From Archangium primigenium (GTDB lineage: Bacteria > Myxococcota > Myxococcia > Myxococcales > Myxococcaceae): a stretch of DNA of 64,000 bases. The notes under the pieces are model-generated. The model did no database searches. It had not been told where the DNA came from and saw only the letters and a list, made by a program, of their open reading frames with translations. The translations under genes were made by a program, and so were the position numbers. The stretch covers positions 8,055,224-8,119,223 of the forward strand of contig NZ_JADWYI010000001.1 of assembly GCF_016904885.1 (NCBI RefSeq). The letters run 5' to 3'. This document shows, piece by piece, positions 57,477 to 64,000 of this stretch (the stretch's first letter is position 1; every line of letters begins with the position of its first letter).

Positions 57477-58865
57477 ATGCATTCAGCAGACGCGACGACG
57501 TCGACGACTCCGGGATTGTGGCGGCTGACCTGGCCCATCTTCCTCGAGTTCATGCTGTTCATGCTGATGGGCACGGCGGACACGTTCATGCTCAGCGGCG
57601 TGTCCGACCAGGCGGCGGCCGCGGTGGGCGTGGCCGCGCACTATGTCTTCCTCAGCGTCACGCTGATGGAGGTCATCAGCAACGGCGCGGCCATCGTCGT
57701 GGCGCAGTACATCGGGGCCCGGCGCCAGGCGGAAGCGGCGCACATCTCGGCGGTGGCCATCACCCTGAACCTCCTGTTCGGCCTGGGCGTCAGCGCGGCC
57801 CTGTTCCTCGGGGGCGAGACGCTCATGCTGAAGATGAACCTCACAGGCGAGCTGCTGGTGCACGCGCGCACCTACGTGGGCATCGTCGGAGGCTTCATCT
57901 TCCTGCAGGCGCTCATCAACATCTTCGCCAGCCTGCTGCGCACGTACGGCTTCACCAAGGAGTCCATGTACGTCTCCCTGGGGATGAACCTGCTGCACGT
58001 GGTGTGCAACTACGGCCTCATCTTCGGCCACTTCGGCATGCCGCGCCTGGGCGTGGCCGGGGCCGCGTGGAGCACGGTGTTCAGCCGCGCGGTGGCGCTC
58101 GGGGTGTTCGTGTGGATGCTCTACCGGGTGATGGAGGTGCGCATGAAGCCGCGCGACTACGTGACGCTCCCCGGGGACTACGTGCGGAAGATCTTCGGCG
58201 TGGGCGTGCCGGCCGCCGTCGAGCAGACCATGTACCACTGCTGCCAGACGGTGTTCATGTACTACGTCACCTTCCTGGGCCCCGTGGCGCTGGCCTCGCG
58301 CGAGTACGCGATGAACATCTCGCGCTACATCTTCCTGTTCAGCCTCTCGCTCGGCATCGGCACGTCCATCCTCGTGGGGCGGCTGGTGGGCGCGGGCCGT
58401 CCGGACACCGCCTACCAGCAGGCCCTGCGCAGCCTGAAGTGGGCCGTGTCCGCCACCGTGGCGGTGAGCCTCACCGTCATCCTGCTGCGCGAGCACCTGC
58501 TGGGCGCCTTCACCACGGACGCGGAGGTCATCCGGCTGGGCGCCACGGTGCTCGTGCTGAGCCTGCTCCTGGAGACGGGGCGCTCCTTCAACCTGGTGCT
58601 CGTCAACGCCCTGCGGGCCACGGGCGACGCCGTGTTCACCGTGTACGCGGGCTTCGGCTCCATGGTGTGCATGAGCGTGCCGCTGGGCTACGTGCTGGTG
58701 TTCCACACGGGCCTGGGCCTGCCAGGCGTGTGGCTGGCCATCGCCGCGGACGAGTGGACGCGCGCCCTCGTCATGTGGCTGCGCTGGCGCAGCCGTGCCT
58801 GGGAGAAGAAGTCGCTCGTCACGCCGGCGGCGGAGCCCGTGCCCGCCGCGGCCCTGGGCACCTAG
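57477..58865 (+). CDS. MATE-family efflux transporter
   Basis: A 462-residue multidrug and toxic compound extrusion protein with twelve predicted helices in two halves. It starts with LWRLTWPIFLEFMLFMLMG, then DTFMLSG and the GAAIVVAQYIGARR loop, and the second half has a corresponding VEQTMYHCCQTVFMYYVTF and GTSILVGRLVGAGR. It exports cationic drugs or natural products using Na+ or H+ gradients. The ATG follows GGAG. The 3' end overlaps the UvrD-type helicase gene by 4 bp, tail to tail. Confidence 0.92.
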   Translation: MHSADATTSTTPGLWRLTWPIFLEFMLFMLMGTADTFMLSGVSDQAAAAVGVAAHYVFLSVTLMEVISNGAAIVVAQYIGARRQAEAAHISAVAITLNLLFGLGVSAALFLGGETLMLKMNLTGELLVHARTYVGIVGGFIFLQALINIFASLLRTYGFTKESMYVSLGMNLLHVVCNYGLIFGHFGMPRLGVAGAAWSTVFSRAVALGVFVWMLYRVMEVRMKPRDYVTLPGDYVRKIFGVGVPAAVEQTMYHCCQTVFMYYVTFLGPVALASREYAMNISRYIFLFSLSLGIGTSILVGRLVGAGRPDTAYQQALRSLKWAVSATVAVSLTVILLREHLLGAFTTDAEVIRLGATVLVLSLLLETGRSFNLVLVNALRATGDAVFTVYAGFGSMVCMSVPLGYVLVFHTGLGLPGVWLAIAADEWTRALVMWLRWRSRAWEKKSLVTPAAEPVPAAALGT

Positions 58866-61207
58866 CCCGGCATCAGGAAGCGGGCGATGACGCGCTTGAG
58901 CCCCACCTGACCGCCGAAGTCCACCGTCACCTTGGCGTTGGGCCCCTGGCCGTCCGTGGAGATGATGCGCCCCATGCCGAACTGCTGGTGGCGCACCCGC
59001 ATGCCGCGCACGTCACCGCCAATGCCCTCGCCGTCCGAGGCCTGTGAGTACGTGCGGTCCACGCGGGGCCCGTCGTCCTCGTCGGCCCAGTCCCGCTTGC
59101 GCTTGACGTAGGGGGTCTCCTTGGGCGCGGGCGGCAGCTCCTGCTCGACGATGCCGAAGAGCGCCTGGGGCACGTCCGCGAGGAAGCTGGAGGGCGGGTT
59201 GTAGCGCAGCTCGCCGAAGAGCGAGCGGCACTGGGCCAGGCTCACGAACAGCCGACGGCGCGCGCGGGTGAAGCCCACGTAGCAGAGCCGCCGCTCCTCG
59301 GCCATCTCCTCCCCCTCCGAGTCGTCCCCGCGCAGCGCGCGCGAGTGGGGGAAGACGCCCTCCTCCATGCCGGTGAGGAAGACCGCGTCGAACTCCAGGC
59401 CCTTGGCCGCGTGCAGCGTCATCAACGCCACCTTGCCGTCCCCCACCTCGGCGTCCGCGTCGCCCACCAGGCTGATCTGCTCCAGGAAGGCGTTGAGCGG
59501 GGGGATGTCCTCGGTGAGCGGCGAGGTGTCCAGGTCATCGTCGTCGCCGGGCTCGCGCACCGCGGGCGTGGCGGGCGCGTCCGCGGCGGCCACCGCGGCG
59601 GCGGCCCGGTTGAGGTCGAACTCCTGCGCGGCGCCGAGGAACTCGCGCAGGTTCTCCGCGCGGGTGACGGACTCGTCGCTGCCCTCGGTCATGAGGGACT
59701 CCACCAGATGCGTCTCCTTGAGCATCTGGTCCACCGCGCTCGCCGCGTCCTGGGCGTCCTGGGAGAAGGCGTGCAGCGAGGACACGAGGGCATGGAAGCC
59801 CGCGAGCCGGCGCACCGCCGCCGTGTTGAGCCCCGGAATGCGCTCGGGCGAGGCCGTGGCCTCGTACAGGCTCACGCCCGACTGGTTGGCCCAGTCCGCC
59901 AGCCGCTCCACCGTGGTGTCGCCGATGCCGCGCGCCGGCGTGTTGATGATGCGCAAGAGGTCCGCGTCCGAGCGCGGGTTGACCATCAGCCGCAGGTAGG
60001 CCGCCGCGTCGCGGACCTCGGCCCGGTCGTAGAAGCTGCGACCGCTCACCAGGGCGTAGGGCACGCGCGCCAGACGCAGGGCCTCCTCCACCACGCGGCT
60101 CTGGGCGTTGGTCCGGTAGAAGACCGCCATGCCCGAGTACTTGATGAAGCCCTCGCGCTGCAGGCCGTGGATGCGGCGCGCCACCTCCTGGGCCTCGGCG
60201 CGCTCGTCCCGGTTGAGCAGCAGCGTGAGCGTCTCGCCCTTGGGCCGGTCACTCCACAGCTTCTTGGGCAGCCGCCGCGTGTTGCGCGCGATGACCGCGT
60301 GCGCCGCGTCGAGGATGTTCTGGTCCGAGCGGTAGTTCTGCTCGAGCTTCACCACCCGCGCGCCCGCGAACTGCTCGGGGAAGTTGAGGATGTTGTCCAC
60401 GCTCGCCCCGCGCCAGCGGTAGATGGACTGGTCGTCATCGCCCACCACCACCAAGTTGGGCCGCCGCTCGGGCGGGGCCAGCAGGCGCAAGAGCTCGTAC
60501 TGCACGGGGTTGGTGTCCTGGAACTCGTCCACCAGGATGTGCCGGAAGCGCCGCTGGTACTGGTCCAACACGTCCGGCCGCTTGCGGAACAGGTCCACGA
60601 GCAAAAGCAGCAGGTCGCCGAAGTCCACCGCGTTCGCCGCGCGCAGCAGTCGCTGGTAGGCGCGGTAGGTCTTCTGCACCACCACGCCGCGCGCGTCCTC
60701 CACGTCCACCACCATGTCGTCCGGCAGGCGCGCCGCGTTCTTCTCCTGGTCGATCCGGTGGAGGATCTCCCGGGGCTGCATGATGGGGTCCACCTTCGCC
60801 TCGCGCATGGCGCGCTTGACGATCTGCAGCTGGTCCCCGTCGTCGTAGATGACGAACGAGCGGGTGAGCCCCACCAGTTGGGCCACCGAGTCCTCGCGCA
60901 GCACCCGGCGCAGAATCATCGAGGCGGAGGAGTGGAAGGTGCTCACCACCAGCTCGTGTGCCTGGGCGCCGAGCAGGTGCACCAGGCGCTCGCGCATCTC
61001 GCGCGCGGCCTTGTTGGTGAAGGTGACGGCGAGGATGCGCCAGGGAAAGACGTTGCGGAGCTGGACCAGGTGGGCGACGCGGCGGGTGATGACGCGCGTC
61101 TTGCCGCTGCCGGCGCCCGAGAGGACGAGGAGCGGGCCGTCCCCGTGGAGGACCGCTTCCTTCTGGGGCTCGTTCAGGTCTGCGAGGAGGTCGTTTTCGG
61201 CGTTCAA
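58862..61207 (-). CDS. UvrD/PcrA-type superfamily 1 DNA helicase
   Basis: A 781-residue 3'-5' DNA helicase. Walker A is SGAGSGKTRVIT, motif Ia TFTNKAA, motif II VDEFQDTN, motif III GDDDQSIYRWRGA, motif IV NYRS, motif V LMTLHAAKGLEFD and motif VI VGFTRARRRL. The C-terminal GMRVRHQQFGMGRI matches the Tudor-like PcrA tail that contacts RNA polymerase. It starts from a rare TTG at 61207, since no in-frame ATG/GTG follows the last upstream stop that is plausible. It is convergent with the MATE gene. Confidence 0.93.
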   Translation of the reverse strand: MNAENDLLADLNEPQKEAVLHGDGPLLVLSGAGSGKTRVITRRVAHLVQLRNVFPWRILAVTFTNKAAREMRERLVHLLGAQAHELVVSTFHSSASMILRRVLREDSVAQLVGLTRSFVIYDDGDQLQIVKRAMREAKVDPIMQPREILHRIDQEKNAARLPDDMVVDVEDARGVVVQKTYRAYQRLLRAANAVDFGDLLLLLVDLFRKRPDVLDQYQRRFRHILVDEFQDTNPVQYELLRLLAPPERRPNLVVVGDDDQSIYRWRGASVDNILNFPEQFAGARVVKLEQNYRSDQNILDAAHAVIARNTRRLPKKLWSDRPKGETLTLLLNRDERAEAQEVARRIHGLQREGFIKYSGMAVFYRTNAQSRVVEEALRLARVPYALVSGRSFYDRAEVRDAAAYLRLMVNPRSDADLLRIINTPARGIGDTTVERLADWANQSGVSLYEATASPERIPGLNTAAVRRLAGFHALVSSLHAFSQDAQDAASAVDQMLKETHLVESLMTEGSDESVTRAENLREFLGAAQEFDLNRAAAAVAAADAPATPAVREPGDDDDLDTSPLTEDIPPLNAFLEQISLVGDADAEVGDGKVALMTLHAAKGLEFDAVFLTGMEEGVFPHSRALRGDDSEGEEMAEERRLCYVGFTRARRRLFVSLAQCRSLFGELRYNPPSSFLADVPQALFGIVEQELPPAPKETPYVKRKRDWADEDDGPRVDRTYSQASDGEGIGGDVRGMRVRHQQFGMGRIISTDGQGPNAKVTVDFGGQVGLKRVIARFLMPG

Positions 61208-61331
61208 GGCGGCGCCATATCTAGGGGGAAACGCTCTATCTAACGAGTTTCCGGCCGGCTTGAAGGACGTTGCACGAGGGGGAGCGCCCGCCTGCCCTGT
61301 CGGGGTGCCTGGGCCCCCGCCCGCCCGGCCC

Positions 61332-62684
61332 TCAGCAACCGCTGTCGCAGGTCTCCACCACCGCGCCCGCCACCTCGCGGCCATCCTCGCGCACCAGCCG
61401 CAGCGTCGTGGCGGGCCAGGTCTCGCGCAGCAGCCATTCCACCTGGCCGTCGTCTTCCAGGTCCAGCACGCCCACCACGTCCTCGCCCGCCAGGTCCGCG
61501 CGGGACACGACGCGCTCGGCCGCGCCGGGCGCGCTCACCACCCCCCGGGTCGCCTGCTGGTCGAAGTCGATGCCGCACTCCGAGTGACCCTCGCCCACCC
61601 GCAGCCGCGCCACGGAGAAGAGCACCCGGCGCTCGCCCTGGGAGAAGCCGACGGTGTCCACCTCCTCGCGCAAGGGCTCGCCCCTGCGCTCCGCCCACTG
61701 AGCGCCCTCCAGCCGCAGGGCGAGGTAGCGCTCCGAGCGCCGCAAGGCGCGCGCTTCCTGGTCGGCCCGCTCCGCGTCGGGCGCGGCGTCGCGCTGGAAG
61801 AACACGGGCGCGGGGGTTCCGCTCGGCAGGGCGAACAGGGGCGGGCCCGGCCGGACCCGGCAGTCCAGCTCGGCGAAGGTCCAGGCCTGACCACACCCCG
61901 GCGCGTCGGGCGACGGCTCGCGCAGGAAGTAGTCGACGGCCGGACGGCCCCGGTTGAGCCACGCGAAGCCCTTCACCGCGCAGTCCGCCTTCACGAGGCC
62001 CTCGGCACCATACAGGTCCACGCGCTCGCCCACCTTGAACAGGCCGGTGGGATCCTCCGGCGCGGGCGCCATCCACACGCTCCGCCGCGCGTCCAGGGGC
62101 TCGAGGACCCGGCTCTCCTGGCTCTCGCCCAGCAGCATGAAGGTGCGGCCCTCGTGGGACTCCACGAAGCGCGGCGCGTCCCGGCGCGACAGGCTCTCGG
62201 CGAGCGCCGTCCGGGCCTCGACCGCCGCCAGACAGGTGGCCTCCCGGGCCTCGCGCCCCTCTTCCAGGGGACCCGCGTACTTCACGTCCGCCGCCACCCC
62301 GGCCTCACGCAACCGGGCCTGGTACGTCACCGCCTCCGCCCGCGTCGCGAACGCCTGGGCCACCACCACTTCCAGACACGGGCGCAGGTCGCGGAAGGCC
62401 GTGGTGGACAGCCGCGCGGGCGCCGAGGGCAGTCCCGTGCGCGCGAGCGCCCGCAGGTCCTCGGCCCCCTCGCCCGGTGTGGACGAGGCGTGCAGGAGGA
62501 CCAGCCACTGGCGCGCGTAGGGCGTCTCCGGGGGCAAGGGCACTCCCGTGGAGGGGGCCCACACATCGGGAGCGGGCGCGGCAACCCCCGGCGAGGGTGG
62601 GGGCCTCGGCGCCTGTGGCTCCCCGGAGCGCGAGCACCCCGCGAGGGCCAGCAACACGGCGAGCGAGCGCGACGGACGAGGCAT
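61332..62684 (-). CDS. Hypothetical lipoprotein, possible SPOR-like domain
   Basis: A 450-residue lipoprotein of unknown function. The leader LAVLLALAGC ends in a lipobox. Residues about 50-135 (YARQWLVLLHASST to AVTYQARLREAG) have the beta-alpha-beta pattern of a SPOR-type peptidoglycan-binding domain, tentatively. A long mixed region follows with several cysteines and a C-terminal TCDSGC. It lies 124 bp upstream of the UvrD-type gene on the same strand and is divergent from the thioesterase (30 bp apart). Confidence 0.72.
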   Translation of the reverse strand: MPRPSRSLAVLLALAGCSRSGEPQAPRPPPSPGVAAPAPDVWAPSTGVPLPPETPYARQWLVLLHASSTPGEGAEDLRALARTGLPSAPARLSTTAFRDLRPCLEVVVAQAFATRAEAVTYQARLREAGVAADVKYAGPLEEGREAREATCLAAVEARTALAESLSRRDAPRFVESHEGRTFMLLGESQESRVLEPLDARRSVWMAPAPEDPTGLFKVGERVDLYGAEGLVKADCAVKGFAWLNRGRPAVDYFLREPSPDAPGCGQAWTFAELDCRVRPGPPLFALPSGTPAPVFFQRDAAPDAERADQEARALRRSERYLALRLEGAQWAERRGEPLREEVDTVGFSQGERRVLFSVARLRVGEGHSECGIDFDQQATRGVVSAPGAAERVVSRADLAGEDVVGVLDLEDDGQVEWLLRETWPATTLRLVREDGREVAGAVVETCDSGC

Positions 62685-62714
62685 GTCCGACCTTCTAGCA
62701 GCTAGAGTCGCGCC

Positions 62715-63185
62715 ATGTCCGATGCCCAGAGCCCTCCCACCCAGGAACAACTCGACCGTTTCGCGGAACAATTCAACCAGAGCGCCACCATGCGGCACTT
62801 CAACACCCGCCTGAGCTTCCCGGAGGGCAAGAAGGTCGTCATCGCCATCCCGGAGGTGCGACCCGAGCACCGGGGGGGCCTGGGAACGGACGCCGTGAAT
62901 GGGGGCATCCTCGCCGCGCTCTTCGATCTGGCCATCGGCTGCACCCCCGCCCTGCGCGACCCCAGCCGCCGCGCCGCCACCATGCAGCTGTCCATGAGCT
63001 TCGAGCGCCCCGTGCGCGGCGACAGCGCGCGCGTGGAGGCGACCATCGACACCGCCGGCACCTCCAGCCTCTTCGCCTCCGCGCGCGTGTACGACGCCGA
63101 GGGCACGGTGTGTGCCCGGTGCCAGGGCGTGGTCAAGCTGTCCAAGATGAAGTGGGCCTCCGGCGACAGCCCCGCCGTCAACTGA
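62715..63185 (+). CDS. PaaI-family hotdog-fold thioesterase
   Basis: A 156-residue hotdog thioesterase. The core is VNGGILAALFDLAIGC, which carries the catalytic Asp/Asn region of the PaaI/YbgC type, followed by TMQLSMSFERPV and FASARVYDAEGTVCARCQGVVKL. Such proteins hydrolyse acyl-CoA thioesters; the substrate is not set by sequence. The ATG has no strong ribosome site. It lies divergent from the lipoprotein and 63 bp before the sigma factor. Confidence 0.88.
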   Translation: MSDAQSPPTQEQLDRFAEQFNQSATMRHFNTRLSFPEGKKVVIAIPEVRPEHRGGLGTDAVNGGILAALFDLAIGCTPALRDPSRRAATMQLSMSFERPVRGDSARVEATIDTAGTSSLFASARVYDAEGTVCARCQGVVKLSKMKWASGDSPAVN

Positions 63186-63248
63186 CAGGCGCTCGCGCAC
63201 GGCGGCCGATATGCCCCGCGCCACCGGACGTTCCTGGGCCGGGAAGAC

Positions 63249-63869
63249 ATGAGGGCCATGACCTGGACACACTCCATTCCCGAATCGGGACAGCCGGCGG
63301 AGGAGCCGATGGACGGCGAAGCCGCGCTCTCGCGACGCGCCTTGGAGGGGGACGCCGCCGCGTGGAACGCGTTGATCGCCCGACACCAGCACCGGGTGCT
63401 GGTGTCACTGCTCGCCCGGGGGGTTCGGGTGGATCGGGCCCGGGAGCTCGTCCAGGAGACGTGGGCGCGGCTGATCCAACAGCAGCGCAAGGGCGCCCTC
63501 ACCGAGCTGCGCCTGCCCCATCTGGCGCTCGCCCAGGCCGCCTTCCTCGCGGCCGATGACGCCCGGCGGGTGCGGCGCGAGGGAGGCGGGGCCCCCTTGG
63601 AAGCCCTGTCCGAGGCCCACCACCCCGAGGATCCCGGGGCCTCGGCCGAGCGGCGGTTGTTGTCCGAGGAGCAGTTGCGCCGGGCCCAGCAGGCGCTCGG
63701 CACCTGCTCTCCGAGTGCCCAGCGGGTGTTCCACCTGGCGTGTGACGGCCAGGAGCTGCCCCATGCCGAGGTGGCCGCGCGGGCGGGGTTGTCCGTGCAG
63801 CGCGTCCGGCAGATCCTGTGCGAGGTGCGCAAGAAGCTGCGCGGCGCCCTCGAGGAGGAAGGTCCATGA
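63249..63869 (+). CDS. ECF-like sigma-70 family RNA polymerase sigma factor
   Basis: A 206-residue alternative sigma factor. Region 2 is seen in ALEGDAAAWNALIARHQHRV and ARELVQETWARLIQ (the latter the -10 recognition helix). Region 4 has the HTH PHAEVAARAGLSVQRVRQI. The gap between is short, so it lacks region 3, as in ECF sigmas. It overlaps a zinc-finger anti-sigma-like gene by 4 bp, the normal partner order. The start is ATG 63249; an ATG at 63258 is possible. Stimulus unknown. Confidence 0.88.
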   Translation: MRAMTWTHSIPESGQPAEEPMDGEAALSRRALEGDAAAWNALIARHQHRVLVSLLARGVRVDRARELVQETWARLIQQQRKGALTELRLPHLALAQAAFLAADDARRVRREGGGAPLEALSEAHHPEDPGASAERRLLSEEQLRRAQQALGTCSPSAQRVFHLACDGQELPHAEVAARAGLSVQRVRQILCEVRKKLRGALEEEGP

Positions 63870-64000
63870 GTCTCCCCCACCCGAGTCCGGCCGACCTCGA
63901 GCACTACGTGCTGGGGGCGCTCGAACCCCAGGCGGCGGCGCGTCTGGAGGCCCACACCCTGGAATGTCCCGACTGCGCGCGGCGCCTGCACCAGGAGGCC
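63866..64000 (+). CDS. Anti-sigma factor, zf-HC2 type (3' truncated by the window)
   Basis: The first 45 residues are seen. The H-x3-C-x2-C zinc site of anti-sigma factors is present as HTLECPDC (His30, Cys34, Cys37), preceded by ADLEHYVLGALEPQAAARL. The ATG overlaps the sigma-factor stop. It would bind and hold the sigma factor. The rest, including any membrane segment, lies beyond the window. Confidence 0.82.
   Translation, partial: MSLPHPSPADLEHYVLGALEPQAAARLEAHTLECPDCARRLHQEA

Overview
The window is high-GC bacterial chromosome with nearly continuous coding on both strands, GC-rich third codon positions and many 4-bp ATGA/GTGA stop-start overlaps. Several features point to a myxobacterium, probably of the Cystobacter/Archangium/Myxococcus group: a multidomain ElbD-type ether-lipid enzyme, a C-terminal Cys-hydrophobic-Arg sorting tail of the MYXO-CTERM type, a ferrochelatase with an internal four-cysteine iron-sulfur segment, a SWIB protein with a histone-H1-like tail, and many one- and two-component regulators. 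The taxonomic call is inference; no rRNA, tRNA, CRISPR array or insertion sequence was seen.

Layout. 1-4446: a truncated aminotransferase, an overlapping FAD monooxygenase and a FUSC membrane protein. 4451-8245 (minus): an MrfA/MrfB-type helicase plus exonuclease DNA-repair pair. 8385-13958: a cysteine-repeat secreted protein, a TetR regulator divergent from a serine beta-lactamase-like hydrolase with a clear operator palindrome, a CxxCH envelope protein, a DNA glycosylase and a Rieske-tailed oxidoreductase. 14182-15890: a histidine kinase and response regulator. 15865-20280 (minus): a four-gene Gld-like ABC operon. 20366-23746: a diheme cytochrome with an isoquinoline/aldehyde-type molybdenum hydroxylase. 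23765-27539: an unknown protein divergent from a TetR regulator, then a large toxin-like protein with an HExxH motif and a lipoprotein.

27608-32246 is a sulfide-detoxification operon: sulfide:quinone reductase, a sigma-54 enhancer-binding protein, persulfide dioxygenase-rhodanese and a TauE exporter, with two sigma-54 promoter candidates and shared upstream repeats. 32190-38254 holds an epimerase, Sua5, a lipoprotein, ferrochelatase, ApaG and TerC. 38302-43523 is treY-glgX (trehalose/glycogen metabolism); glgC follows at 53411. 43677-44561 holds the SWIB gene and a long non-coding region with a strong AT-rich hairpin. 44562-52321 is an ether-lipid (elb-type) cluster: HAD phosphatase, LarA-like protein, ElbD (reductase, acyl-ligase, ACP, acyltransferase) and an epimerase. 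The end of the window (52382-64000) has an FHA-GGDEF protein, glgC, a small membrane protein, an SDR lacking its catalytic Tyr/Lys, adenosine deaminase, a MATE transporter, a UvrD-type helicase, a lipoprotein, a thioesterase and an ECF-like sigma factor with a truncated anti-sigma gene.

The best candidates for undescribed biology are the toxin-like protein at 25223-27031, the sulfide regulon with its cysteine-free FisR-like sensor, the 59-residue cysteine repeats at 8385-9047, the hairpin region at 44174-44261, and the LarA-like and HAD partners of ElbD.
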